Notes under the pieces: model-generated
Told to the model about the DNA's origin: nothing
Databases searched by the model: none
Seen by the model: the letters and a program-made list of their open reading frames with translations, nothing else
In this document: positions 31,210-40,483 of the stretch, piece by piece
How positions within the stretch are numbered: position 1 is the stretch's first letter
How the letters are laid out: each line of letters opens with the position of its first letter
Assembly (NCBI GenBank): GCA_017530275.1
Contig: JAFXMP010000131.1
Span: 1 to 47,098 of the forward strand
Direction: 5' to 3'
From: Clostridia bacterium
GTDB lineage: Bacteria > Bacillota_A > Clostridia > Christensenellales > Aristaeellaceae
Length of the DNA: 47,098 bases
Position numbers and translations under genes: made by a program

Positions 31210-32388
31210 ATGAAAAAGCTGTTTTGCCTGCTGCTGGCCCTGATGATGATGCTTTCCTCCGCGGCTTTTGCCGAGCCCGTGCCCGTGGATGAAAGCGCGC
31301 CCCTGACCCGGGAAGAAATCTCCCTGTACCTGAACGGCCTTGCCGCCGCCGCTTTGGAGGAAGGAAGCTTCACCACGGAAGAAAACGGCGTGGGCATGAC
31401 CGAAGTGCGGTATTCCGGGGCCCTGCTTGTCATCGCCGACGAGCATCTGACGGAAATCACCGCCGTGGTGTCCGCCTTCCTGGAGGAGGAGACCGCCGAT
31501 CTGCGGGGCCTGTTCATCGGCTCATCCCTGGAGGAGGTATTGGCCGCCTATCCCAACGATAACCCGAATTTAGCCGGCACCTATTACGACGCCGCCCTGT
31601 TCATTACCGGCGAAAAGCCGGAAATGAGCGTGGGCTACCTCCTGCGGGACGGCCAGCGGATCACCAGCGTGGTGTACGACGTGTATTCCTGGCAGCCGGA
31701 GGGCGTATCCGTTTCCCATGTGATCTACCTGCTGGATAACGGCTATGTTTCGGATATCATGGTGTTTGCCGACAGCCTGAATGAGGAAGAAGAGATCCTG
31801 CAAAGCATACAGGATTTAGCCGATATGCAGGAAATCAGCGAATATACCCCCTATCCCGTCAGCGCGGACAACGGCGAAGCCCTGGCCCCCTTCGAGCGTG
31901 AGGATTTAGCCATCACCGTGCGCGGCCAGAAGATAGCCGATTTCCTGGACCTGAACGCCGAAGACGCGATCGCCGTCCTGGGCATCCCGCCCGTGGACGA
32001 GTGGACCGAGGATTCCGACGGTTCCTTCCTGCGCCTCATGCAGTGGGACGGCATTTCCCTGCTGCTCAAATATGACGCCCAGCGGAAATTCATTGCCGTG
32101 GACAGCCTGACCGTCAACGACGTGGTTTTGGAAGGCCCCCGGGGCGTGCGCGTGGGCGATCTGCTGGACAGCGTGGTTTTCCGGTTCCGCCACGCAGAGG
32201 TTTTTGGCACAGAGGACACCGTTTTCCTGTATGGTGACGGACAAACGCCGCCCTACGGCGTGCTGGCCTATTCTCCCGAAAGCGCGGAAATGACCTACGC
32301 CTTCTCCCTGGAAGATGGCCATGCTGTGGTATGGCATCTGACCTTTGTGATGGGAGAACTGCAAAGCATGACACTCATGCTGAGATGA
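31210..32388 (+). CDS. Secreted protein of unknown function with an internal duplication
   Basis: The 392-residue acidic protein has a clear signal peptide (MKKLFCLLLALMMMLSSAAF, then AEPV). The Cys at position 6 is not in a lipobox. I do not recognise its family. Two regions look alike: about 98-188 (LRGLFIGSSLEEVLAAYP, then SVSHVIYLLDNGYVSDIMVF) and about 309-391 (PRGVRVGDLLDSVVFRFR, then VVWHLTFVMGELQSMTLML). Each has an RG-x-x-x-G-x-x-L-x-x-V opening and a hydrophobic closing strand pair. AAGGAGAAACGAA precedes ATG 31210. It lies between pdp and a large membrane TPR protein, from which it is separated by a repeat element. Confidence 0.6.
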   Translation: MKKLFCLLLALMMMLSSAAFAEPVPVDESAPLTREEISLYLNGLAAAALEEGSFTTEENGVGMTEVRYSGALLVIADEHLTEITAVVSAFLEEETADLRGLFIGSSLEEVLAAYPNDNPNLAGTYYDAALFITGEKPEMSVGYLLRDGQRITSVVYDVYSWQPEGVSVSHVIYLLDNGYVSDIMVFADSLNEEEEILQSIQDLADMQEISEYTPYPVSADNGEALAPFEREDLAITVRGQKIADFLDLNAEDAIAVLGIPPVDEWTEDSDGSFLRLMQWDGISLLLKYDAQRKFIAVDSLTVNDVVLEGPRGVRVGDLLDSVVFRFRHAEVFGTEDTVFLYGDGQTPPYGVLAYSPESAEMTYAFSLEDGHAVVWHLTFVMGELQSMTLMLR

Positions 32389-32396
32389 GGTTATGT

Positions 32397-32592
32397 ACAG
32401 AGAGTTGAGAGTGGAGAGTTGAGATAAAGCTTGTATAAACAATAGCGTATGCCGTTTCACTGGATACCCTATTGAGGTATGACAATAATCTCAATTCTGC
32501 ACGCTCAACGCCGGATGATGTTGATCTTGACATCCTTGCGCTGACTCTATATACATCTCAACTCTCAACTCTTCACTCTCAACTCTGACTTA
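32397..32592. repeat. Intergenic element with inverted AACTCTC-type arrays (copy B)
   Basis: The left end (32397-32425) has GAGAGTTGAGAGTGGAGAGTTGAGAT. The right end (32555-32592) has ATCTCAACTCTCAACTCTTCACTCTCAACTCTGACTTA in inverse. It is the longest copy, with about 130 bases between the arms. It starts nine bases after the stop of the secreted protein and ends 22 bases before the TPR gene. A promoter (32527-32555) lies just inside the right arm. Confidence 0.75.
32527..32555 (+). promoter_or_regulatory. Promoter inside repeat element copy B
   Basis: TTGACA (32527-32532), a 17-base spacer and TATACA (32550-32555) form a near-consensus promoter ending at the right-hand repeat arm. Transcription would start inside the arm and read into the TPR protein gene at 32615. 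Confidence 0.6.
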
Positions 32593-32614
32593 GTAACCTA
32601 CGGAGGTTTTCTCC

Positions 32615-35428
32615 ATGCGCATTGATTTGACCTGTCCGGTTGAACTATGGCACTGCAGGATGCCCACCCAGGAGGACCCCATCCTGACGATGCAGATCTA
32701 CAATTTGTCCGACAAGGGTGTGAACAGCATCCAGTTCTGCGTGCTGTGTTTCAACAGCGAAGGACAGCGCTTTGCCCGTCATGTGGAACGGGTGCAGGGC
32801 TTGGACGGGCCTTCTCACCATGCGTTTGAAGCGACGCTGGAGGTGGAAGAGGCCATTCAGGCCCAGGACCTGGAAGTGCTGATAGAAAAGGCATGGTACG
32901 TGGATGGCACCGTATGGCGGCGCGGCATGGCCGATTCCGCCGTATACCGTCCCTCTCCCCTGCTTCGGGGCCAGCAACTGCAAGTGATGCAGGAATTGGC
33001 CGGGCGGGACGCGGCCAGCTATCCCAGCGACCAGGGCAGCGTGTGGGTATGCGTCTGCGGCAGACCCAACGCCGCCAGCGAGGATAAATGCCGCCGCTGC
33101 CACCGGGACAAGCACGAGGTGTTCACCCGGCTCAACGAAGCGGCAGTGGAGAAAATCATTTTTCAGCGGCAAAGCGCCTGGGAAGAGGAGCAGCGCCGCA
33201 TCCGTGAGGAAGCCCGGCGCGCCGCTGCCGAAAAAGAAGCGAAGGAAAAAAAGCGCCGCCGCCGCCGCCGGATCATCCTGACCACCCTGATTTCTCTGAT
33301 CATCATCGCCGCCCTGGCCTACGGGGTCTATTTCCACGGCATACCCTATTACCGCTACTATCAGGCCAATCTGTCCCTGACCAATGGCCAGTATGATTCC
33401 GCCAAAGAACAGTTCCTGGCCCTGGAGGATTACCGGGACAGCGCCGATCTGGCCCAGGAATGCGATTACCGCGCCGCCCTTTCCGCTCTGAACAGCGGCA
33501 CCTATACCTCGCTTCGGGCTGCTCAGAATGGGTTTGACGCCCTGGGGGATTACAAGGACAGCGCCCAGCGCGCCCAGGAAGCCAGGTATATAAACGCTGA
33601 AAAACTGCTGGCCGCCGGAAACTGGGAAGCCGCTATCGAGATGTTCAGCCTGGTGCCGGATTATGCCGACGCCGGGGAGCGGATCATCCAGGCCCAGTAC
33701 GAATGGGCCATGGCTCTGATGGCCAAAAAAGAATACGCCGCCGCCCGGGAAAAATTCCTGGCTTTGGGCAGCTACCAGAACGCGGAAACCAGCGCCCTGG
33801 AATGCCTGTATCAACCCGCCGCTGAAGCCATAGCTGCAGGCGATCCCCTGACGGCCATAGCGCTGTATCAGCAATTAGGCGCTTACCGGGATTCTGCCCT
33901 GGAGCTGCAGCGGGCTTACTATATGGCGGGCGAACAGTATTTCGCCGCCGAGGATTACGATACCGCCGCGGAATACTACCTGCTCGCCGGAGATTATTCC
34001 GACGCCTACCGCCGGGCCATTGCCTGCCTGTATGCCCCCGCCGTGGCCGCCATGGAGGAAGGGGATTACGCCCGGGCCGCCGCCATGCTGGAGAAAATAT
34101 CCGGTTATCAGGATTCCAAGACGCTGCTGATGCAGTGCTATTACTACCAGGGCGCGGCGCTGCTGGAACAGGGAGATTATGAAGGCGCCGCCGCCTTCTT
34201 CGAGCTGGCGCCCGACCTGCAGGCCGCCCAGGAGGGGAAAAAGGACTGCGTATATTATCCTGCCCTGGCCCTGCTGCAAAGCGGGGAGCAGGCCAAAGCC
34301 CTGGCCCTGCTGGAAACCATTCCCGATCATCGGGACGCCGGGGACTATATCAACCGCATCCGGTACGCCATGGCTCAGGAGAACATGGAAAACGACGACT
34401 ACACCGCCGCCGCTCAATTACTGGAGCAGTTGGGAGAATACAGCGACGCTGCCGATCTGCTGAAAGAAACGCAATATGCTTCCGCCATTTCCCTCATCGA
34501 CAGCGCACAGTATGAAGAAGCCATTGAGGCCCTGTCCCTTCTGGGCGATTACCGGGACAGCGCAGAATCCATGGCAAAGGCCCGGTATTTGCTGGCGCTG
34601 GATCTTCGCGCCAAAGGCGATTATGAAGGCGCAATCACCATTCTGGATACCTTAGGCGCTTATGAAGACTCCCGCCTGGTGCGCCAGGGCTGCCTGTACG
34701 ATATTGCCATGCGCAGCGCGGCGGAAGGCGACCTGGCCGGAGCCATTGCCCAGCTGAACGAGATCCGCGGCTATCAGGACGCCAATGAAAAGGCCCAGGG
34801 ATTTGCCTATCAGCTGGCCCTGGACGCCGAGGAAACCGGTGATTTGGCCGCCGCTGCCGGGTATTACGCCAAAGCGGGAAGCTATCAGGACGCTGAAGCG
34901 CGGGCGCAGCGCACTGCCGACAAGTATTATGCCGAAGCTTACGCCACAGCAGTGGCCGCCATGGAAAAAGAGGATTACCAGACGGTGGTGGAAGCCCTCC
35001 AGCCCCTGTCCCAGGATTTCCTGACCGGTATTTATACCGATATTCCCGCCATGTATCAGGAAGCCTGCTACCAGTACGCCAATCAGCTGTACAGCGCAAA
35101 AAAACCTTTCGAGGCCCTGGTTTACTATAAGCAAATCATGGATTATCGGGACGTGGCCGAAAGCCGGATGAAGAAAATGGTGTACCAGCTCATCGGCACC
35201 TGGGAGCTGAGCAAGGGCGGCTACATGGAATTCCGGGAGGACGGCACCTGCACCATCGAAAACCGGAATTATTACTACTACGCGCCCAATATCTACGCCC
35301 TGCATATCGGCGATACACCCGATGATCTAACGTATACCTATGAAATCGTCACCTACAGCGAGCATTATCTTACGCTGCGCCACGCGAAACAAAAAACGAT
35401 CTACAGAATGACGAGGGTGGAAAACTGA
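32615..35428 (+). CDS. Zinc-ribbon, single-span membrane protein with about 16 TPR-like repeats and lipocalin-like C-terminus
   Basis: The protein has 937 residues. The cytoplasmic part (about 1-215) has a beta-rich N-terminal region, a zinc ribbon C146-x-C148 and C159-x-x-C162, and a charged helix (183-213) ending in seven consecutive basic residues. One membrane span follows (about 220-240). By the positive-inside rule the remainder is outside. Residues about 255-860 are about 16 units of about 37 residues with a pattern like GDYEGAI..L..LG.Y.DS, a TPR/SEL1-like solenoid. The last about 75 residues (LIGTWELSKGGYMEFREDG) look like a small lipocalin-type barrel. The function is not known. CGGAGG precedes ATG 32615. 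The acyltransferase gene follows after two bases. Confidence 0.7.
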   Translation: MRIDLTCPVELWHCRMPTQEDPILTMQIYNLSDKGVNSIQFCVLCFNSEGQRFARHVERVQGLDGPSHHAFEATLEVEEAIQAQDLEVLIEKAWYVDGTVWRRGMADSAVYRPSPLLRGQQLQVMQELAGRDAASYPSDQGSVWVCVCGRPNAASEDKCRRCHRDKHEVFTRLNEAAVEKIIFQRQSAWEEEQRRIREEARRAAAEKEAKEKKRRRRRRIILTTLISLIIIAALAYGVYFHGIPYYRYYQANLSLTNGQYDSAKEQFLALEDYRDSADLAQECDYRAALSALNSGTYTSLRAAQNGFDALGDYKDSAQRAQEARYINAEKLLAAGNWEAAIEMFSLVPDYADAGERIIQAQYEWAMALMAKKEYAAAREKFLALGSYQNAETSALECLYQPAAEAIAAGDPLTAIALYQQLGAYRDSALELQRAYYMAGEQYFAAEDYDTAAEYYLLAGDYSDAYRRAIACLYAPAVAAMEEGDYARAAAMLEKISGYQDSKTLLMQCYYYQGAALLEQGDYEGAAAFFELAPDLQAAQEGKKDCVYYPALALLQSGEQAKALALLETIPDHRDAGDYINRIRYAMAQENMENDDYTAAAQLLEQLGEYSDAADLLKETQYASAISLIDSAQYEEAIEALSLLGDYRDSAESMAKARYLLALDLRAKGDYEGAITILDTLGAYEDSRLVRQGCLYDIAMRSAAEGDLAGAIAQLNEIRGYQDANEKAQGFAYQLALDAEETGDLAAAAGYYAKAGSYQDAEARAQRTADKYYAEAYATAVAAMEKEDYQTVVEALQPLSQDFLTGIYTDIPAMYQEACYQYANQLYSAKKPFEALVYYKQIMDYRDVAESRMKKMVYQLIGTWELSKGGYMEFREDGTCTIENRNYYYYAPNIYALHIGDTPDDLTYTYEIVTYSEHYLTLRHAKQKTIYRMTRVEN

Positions 35429-35430
35429 CA

Positions 35431-36633
35431 ATGGAAGAAAAGAAGAGGGGGTATCTTCAATCCTTTCGGCAGACGCCGGACGCAAAGCACATCGATGTGC
35501 TGGACGGCATCCGGGTCCTGATCATTCTGATCGTCGGCTGGTTCCATATCTGGCAGCAGAGTTGGTATTCCCCCTCCTTTACCGTCCCCATCTTCAATGA
35601 ATATATATCCCTGGATTTTCTGCTGCGCACCGGTTATATGTGGGTGGACGCCATGCTGCTTTTGTCCGGCTTTCTTTTGTACCTGCCCTATACCCAGGCA
35701 CGCAGCGAACTGCCCAAAACGCTGCCCTTCTATAAGCGCAGGCTGATCCGCATCCTGCCCAGCTATCTGCTGGCTGTAGCGTTCTTCTTCGCGTTGTCCT
35801 GCCTTGAAAACAAATACGGCAATCTGTCCAACGCGCTGAAGGATCTTGGCGCGCACCTGACCTTTACCCACACCTTCTTCTATTTCAGTTATCTGGGATC
35901 CCCCATCAACGGCGTGCTGTGGACCTTAGCTGTTGAAATGCAATTCTACCTGCTGTTTCCCCTGCTGGCCCGCTGCTTCCACAAAAAGCCGGTGCTCACC
36001 TATTTGGGCATGGCGGCTATTGCCTTCGGATACCGGTACTATGTAGGCGCGACCAAGCCGGATACCAGCATGTGGTTCAACCAATTGCCCGCTTTTCTGG
36101 ACGTGTACGCCAGCGGTTTTGTGGCTGCTTCCGCCTTTGCCGCGCTGCGGAAAGCCTTGGGCGAAAAGGCGGACGGCAAGGTAAAACTATTCTTTACCGC
36201 CATGATCGTGGTATGCGCGTGCCTGCTGATGCAGATGGCCCGAGCCCAGGCTGGGTCCCCAAGCTATGAGACCATTCGTCAGGGCCAGATGGACCGCCGC
36301 TTTCCCTTCACTGCCACCCTTGCCTGCCTGATGGTTTGCGCCGCCTTCTCCTGCTCCGGCGTGCGCTTCCTGCTGGGGAATCGGGTCATGCGCTTCCTGT
36401 CGGCTATTTCCTTTCAATTTTATATGTATCATCAATTCATCGCGGTGAAGCTGCGGGAATTGAAACTCATTCCCAGCGCTTCCGAAACGCCCTGGTCCGC
36501 GCCGGACTTGCACTGGCAGGTTTCCTTTACCCTGATTTGCTTCGCGCTGGCTATCATCCTATCCACCCTGATCACTTACCTGTTTGAAAAGCCCATCGCC
36601 CGGATATTGCGCCGAAAAATGGACAAAAAATGA
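35431..36633 (+). CDS. Acyltransferase 3 family membrane protein (OatA/OafA type)
   Basis: The 400-residue protein has about ten membrane spans. It carries the N-terminal family motif HIDVLDGIRVLIILIVGWFHIWQQSW (R and H positions conserved), then FLLRTGYMWVDAMLLLSGFLLYLPY and the diagnostic GVLWTLAVEMQFYLLFPLLA. Such enzymes move acetyl or other acyl groups onto cell-surface glycans or peptidoglycan. There is no C-terminal SGNH hydrolase domain, unlike OatA. It starts two bases after the TPR protein stop, so the two genes are probably functionally linked. Substrate unknown. Confidence 0.88.
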   Translation: MEEKKRGYLQSFRQTPDAKHIDVLDGIRVLIILIVGWFHIWQQSWYSPSFTVPIFNEYISLDFLLRTGYMWVDAMLLLSGFLLYLPYTQARSELPKTLPFYKRRLIRILPSYLLAVAFFFALSCLENKYGNLSNALKDLGAHLTFTHTFFYFSYLGSPINGVLWTLAVEMQFYLLFPLLARCFHKKPVLTYLGMAAIAFGYRYYVGATKPDTSMWFNQLPAFLDVYASGFVAASAFAALRKALGEKADGKVKLFFTAMIVVCACLLMQMARAQAGSPSYETIRQGQMDRRFPFTATLACLMVCAAFSCSGVRFLLGNRVMRFLSAISFQFYMYHQFIAVKLRELKLIPSASETPWSAPDLHWQVSFTLICFALAIILSTLITYLFEKPIARILRRKMDKK

Positions 36634-36661
36634 CGATCATTTTCCTGGAAAGGACAAGGAA

Positions 36662-37462
36662 ATGCGGTTTACATTTTGCCCGCTGTTCAGCGGGAGCAGC
36701 GGAAACGCGCTGTTCATCGGCGCGGGAGATACCAGAATCCTCATTGACGCGGGCATGACGGGCAAGGCCATCGAAGGCGCGCTTCAGCAGATCGGCGTGC
36801 TGCCGGAAACGCTGAACGGCATCGCCGTCACCCATGAGCACAGCGATCACGTAAAAGGCGTGGGTATCCTGAGCCGGAAATACCATGTTCCAGTGTACGC
36901 CAACGAGCGCACCTGGAACGCCATGGCCCGGACAGTGGGCGAAATAGCGCCCGGCAACCGGCGTATATTTGAGGATGAGGAAGATTTTTATATCGGCGAT
37001 CTGGCCCTTTTCCCATTTTCCATTCCCCACGACGCGGCGGACCCGGTGGGCTATCGAGTGTATTACGGGGGATGCAGCGCGGCAACGGCCACGGACATGG
37101 GCTATATGAAGAAAAGTGTCGTCAAAACCTTAGGCGGGGTGGATGTGCTGCTGCTGGAAAGCAATCACGATCCTGATCTGCTGATGCACAATCCGCATTA
37201 TTCCCTGTATTTAAAGCAGCGCATCTTAGGCAATCATGGTCACCTGTCCAACCTGTCCAGCGCCGAAGCGCTGCTGTCCCTGATGGAAACCGGCGTGCGG
37301 GAAGTGCTGCTTGGCCATTTGAGCGGAGAAAACAACACCCCCGAACTGGCCCTGGCCACTCACACGGAACGGCTCGGCCGGGAAGGGGTGCGCGTGGGCG
37401 AGGATATCCACATTGGTTTAGCCTGGCGTGATAGGGTAAGCAGGAAATATGAAATTGAGTGA
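36662..37462 (+). CDS. MBL-fold metallo-hydrolase, YycJ/WalJ type
   Basis: The 266-residue protein is of the YycJ (WalJ) family of metallo-beta-lactamase-fold hydrolases, which have nuclease-like roles linked to cell-wall and DNA metabolism. The N-terminus FCPLFSGSSGNALFIGAGDTRILIDAG is diagnostic. The metal motif is THEHSDH (about 60-66), and LLESNHD and GHLSGENNTPELA carry later ligands. ATG 36662 has AAAGGACAAGGA upstream; the upstream open frame is overlap with the acyltransferase gene. Unlike Bacillus, no walRK two-component genes are adjacent. It begins a run of three MBL-containing genes. Confidence 0.88.
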   Translation: MRFTFCPLFSGSSGNALFIGAGDTRILIDAGMTGKAIEGALQQIGVLPETLNGIAVTHEHSDHVKGVGILSRKYHVPVYANERTWNAMARTVGEIAPGNRRIFEDEEDFYIGDLALFPFSIPHDAADPVGYRVYYGGCSAATATDMGYMKKSVVKTLGGVDVLLLESNHDPDLLMHNPHYSLYLKQRILGNHGHLSNLSSAEALLSLMETGVREVLLGHLSGENNTPELALATHTERLGREGVRVGEDIHIGLAWRDRVSRKYEIE

Positions 37463-37472
37463 GGGAACGGAA

Positions 37473-38180
37473 ATGAAGCTGCATGTAATCGGCTGCCACG
37501 GACCGTACCCCGTGGCCGGAGGCTGCACCAGCGGGTATCTTGTGGAGCATGAGGGAAAAGCCCTGCTCATGGACTGCGGCGCAGGGATCATGGGCCGCCT
37601 GATGAAGCTGTGGGATCCCGCCGCATTGGAAGGGGTACTTTTGTCCCATTTGCATTTTGACCATGCCAGCGATTTGCTGGTGATGCGCTATTATCTGGAA
37701 ATCACGGGCAAAACGCTGCCCGTTTACGTGCCGCCGGAAGACGGATCCCCTTTCCTCACCTTGCTGACGGCCCCCGCCTTCGACGTGCGTCCCTATCCGG
37801 CAAAATTGGAAATCATGGGGCTCAATATCACCACCATGCCGGTGCGCCATCCCGTGCCCTGCCGGGCCATTCGCCTGACAGACGGGGAAAAGACCCTGGT
37901 TTTCACCGGAGACACCAACGACTGCCAGGGTTTAAGCGAATTTGCCCGGCATGCTGATCTTCTTTTGGCAGACGCGGCTTTTTTGACCCAGGAGTGGACG
38001 GATCAAAAGCCCCACATGAGCGCCGCGGGCGCGGCCCGGCTGGCTTTAGAGGCTGATGCGAAAGCCCTGTATCTCACCCATCTGCCCGTGAAGCACGCGC
38101 CGGAAACCCTGGTGCGGGAAGCACAGCCGGTATTCCCCCGCGTTCAGGCCGTCAAGCCCGGTATGGTGATCGCTCTATGA
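37473..38180 (+). CDS. MBL-fold metallo-hydrolase, RNase Z-like
   Basis: The 235-residue hydrolase has metal-binding SHLHFDHASD, a glycine-rich N-terminus (HVIGCHGPYPVAGGCTSGYL), MDCGAG, TGDTNDCQ and a final LTHLPVKH. The overall layout resembles small RNase Z-like or phosphodiesterase MBL proteins, but it lacks the long exosite arm of tRNase Z, so its substrate is open. ATG 37473 with GAGGGA upstream is preferred over an ATG 24 bases earlier that overlaps the previous gene. Its stop overlaps the comEC start (ATGA). Confidence 0.8.
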   Translation: MKLHVIGCHGPYPVAGGCTSGYLVEHEGKALLMDCGAGIMGRLMKLWDPAALEGVLLSHLHFDHASDLLVMRYYLEITGKTLPVYVPPEDGSPFLTLLTAPAFDVRPYPAKLEIMGLNITTMPVRHPVPCRAIRLTDGEKTLVFTGDTNDCQGLSEFARHADLLLADAAFLTQEWTDQKPHMSAAGAARLALEADAKALYLTHLPVKHAPETLVREAQPVFPRVQAVKPGMVIAL

Positions 38181-40483
38181 CCGCAGCCCGTCCCTTTCAT
38201 CACCAGCGTCCTCTGGCCGCCGCCGCGGCAGCCTTCGGCCTGGGTGTATGGGCGGGCGCTTCTTTTGCGTGGCGGCCTTTGCTGTATGGGCTGGCCTTTG
38301 CCTGCGGGCTGGGTGCGGCGCTGCTGTTGCCCATTCTGGGGCGGAAGCGCGTCGCGGGCGTCATGACGGCAGTCCTGTTCCTGGGCATGCTGCTTGGCGG
38401 TTACGCGGCCCATCCCGCGCTGCCGGAGCCGGGACAATATCAGGTGACCGGCGTGCTTTCCGCCGACGCCGTGCTGCGCGAGGATGGCACCGCCGCTGCT
38501 TATCTCACCAGCGTGCGTCTCAGGGATCAAAACGGGGAAACCGCTCTTTCCGCCCTGTACTGGACCTATGCCCCCGATCCGGATCAGCCTTTTCTTCCCA
38601 GGGAAGGCGACCGGGTACGCTTTACCGGTTCCGTGTATCATCCTTCGGGTCAGGTAAACCCTTACGGCTTCGATTTCCGCATGTACTTGCTCCAAAAGGG
38701 CATTCCCGCAGGCGTGTCCGGCGCGTCCCAGCCGGAAACGCTGGATCACCCGGGCCGGGGCGTGCTGTCCTGGCTGTACGGAGTACGGCAGGGATTGCTT
38801 TGCAGGACGCACCTGATATTCGAGGAGGACAGCGCCTTGCCCGAAGCCCTGCTGCTGGGTGACCGAAGCAATCTGCCCCAGGAAGTCCGGGACGATTTCG
38901 CGGATGCGGGCGTCGCTCATTTGCTGGCCATTTCCGGGCTGCATGTGGGACTGATTGCCGCTTTGCTGCTGATTCCCCTGCGGCGATGGCTAAGCCCCAA
39001 AGCCCGGCTTATCGTCATGAGCGCGTTCCTGCTGCTGTACAGCGCTTTGCTTGGCTTCCCCGCGCCAGTGGTGCGTGCGTCCCTTTTGATGCTGATCACC
39101 CTGGGCCGCCGCATCCTGCGCCGCGCTCCCGATCCGCTGACCGCACTGTTTGCGGCATTCTGGCTGATCCTGCTGATCCGGCCTCTGGATTTGTTTTCCG
39201 CCAGCTTCCAGCTTTCCTTCTGCGCGGTGCTGGGCATTGTGCTGATCGGCCCCGCCCTGAAAAGAAGGATGGACCGCGCAGGCTCCCGATTCCTGCGGGA
39301 AGGATGGATCAGCACTTTTTCCGCCACGGCGGGCACGGCGCTGCCCACTATCCAGCTCTATCACCGTTTCTCCCTGATCGGCCTAATAATCAATCCATTT
39401 CTGTGCGCCCTGTTCACTGTACTGCTTCCGCTGTATGCCCTCACGCTGCTCATGGGCTGCGTGTACCTCCCCGCGGGCGTTTGGCTGGCTGAGTGGATCA
39501 ATCCCATCACCCGTGGGCTGATGAAGGCGGTCTCCTGGGCCGGAAGGCTGCCTTTCGCATCTGTGCGGCTTCCTTCCCTGCCCTGGTACTGCGTCCTTGC
39601 ATTCGCCGCCGCCCTGATCCTTTCCACCCGTTTTTGCTTAGGCACGCGACGCCGCAAGGCCCTTATCGCCGCCGGGCTGCTGACCGTTTCCCTGGCAGTG
39701 TGGCGGCTGACCCTGTGCCGGGACGTGCAGTACGTCCAATTGGCCATGGGCCAGGCCGACGCGGCGCTGATCCTGGACGGACAGGAAACCGTGCTCATCG
39801 ACGCGGGGGATTACGGCGGGGACGTCGCTTCCTACCTGCTTTCCACCGGGCGGCAGGCGGATAAGGTGATCCTCACCCATCTGCATACGGACCACTGCAT
39901 GGGCCTTGAGCAGCTTTTGGCACAGGAGATTCCCATCAGCGCAGTGTATCTTCCCGAAGACGCGGAAGAGCAGCAGGTAGACGAACAATGCCGGAAACTG
40001 ATCACCGAACTGCGGGAGAAAGGCATCCCGCTGCTGTTTCTGCATGCCGGGAACGAAATCGCCACCGCCCGGACCACCCTTACCGTTACCTGGCCCTGGG
40101 CGGATACTGTAGTGCCGGATCAGGACGCTAACCGTTTTTCCCTGGCCCTGCTGTGCGATTTGGACGGCGTGGCCCTGCTTTCCATGGCGGACATTCCCGG
40201 AGAATATGAACAATACGCCGCCCAGGACGCGGATATCCTGAAAGTATCCCACCACGGCAGCAAAACCAGCACAGGCGAATCATTCCTGCAAATGGTATCG
40301 CCCCGATTCGCGCTGATCACCTCCAGTCCCGTCAGCCGCCTGCCCCATCCTGATACGCTCGCCCGCTTGAACGGCAACGGTATCCAAATCTATGATACCG
40401 CCTCCAGCGGTGCGATCACCGTCACGGTCCAGGCAGGCGAAGCGATCCTGACGCCTTATCTGAACGAAAAGGAGCAGCCATGA
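38177..40483 (+). CDS. comEC: ComEC/Rec2 family DNA internalisation channel protein
   Basis: The 768-residue membrane protein is of the competence DNA-uptake channel family. An N-terminal DUF4131-like region with spans (1-70) is followed by the Competence domain, whose core is VAHLLAISGLHVGLIAALLLIPLRRWL (about 250-276) with FPAPVVRASLLMLITLGRR. Several more spans follow. The C-terminal MBL domain (about 510-768) has VLIDAGDYGGDV, THLHTDHCMGLEQLL and KVSHHGSKTSTGESFL. The complete three-part length is typical. No comEA or comGA genes are nearby, so whether it supports transformation is not shown. It overlaps both neighbours by four bases (ATGA). Confidence 0.92.
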   Translation: MTAARPFHHQRPLAAAAAAFGLGVWAGASFAWRPLLYGLAFACGLGAALLLPILGRKRVAGVMTAVLFLGMLLGGYAAHPALPEPGQYQVTGVLSADAVLREDGTAAAYLTSVRLRDQNGETALSALYWTYAPDPDQPFLPREGDRVRFTGSVYHPSGQVNPYGFDFRMYLLQKGIPAGVSGASQPETLDHPGRGVLSWLYGVRQGLLCRTHLIFEEDSALPEALLLGDRSNLPQEVRDDFADAGVAHLLAISGLHVGLIAALLLIPLRRWLSPKARLIVMSAFLLLYSALLGFPAPVVRASLLMLITLGRRILRRAPDPLTALFAAFWLILLIRPLDLFSASFQLSFCAVLGIVLIGPALKRRMDRAGSRFLREGWISTFSATAGTALPTIQLYHRFSLIGLIINPFLCALFTVLLPLYALTLLMGCVYLPAGVWLAEWINPITRGLMKAVSWAGRLPFASVRLPSLPWYCVLAFAAALILSTRFCLGTRRRKALIAAGLLTVSLAVWRLTLCRDVQYVQLAMGQADAALILDGQETVLIDAGDYGGDVASYLLSTGRQADKVILTHLHTDHCMGLEQLLAQEIPISAVYLPEDAEEQQVDEQCRKLITELREKGIPLLFLHAGNEIATARTTLTVTWPWADTVVPDQDANRFSLALLCDLDGVALLSMADIPGEYEQYAAQDADILKVSHHGSKTSTGESFLQMVSPRFALITSSPVSRLPHPDTLARLNGNGIQIYDTASSGAITVTVQAGEAILTPYLNEKEQP

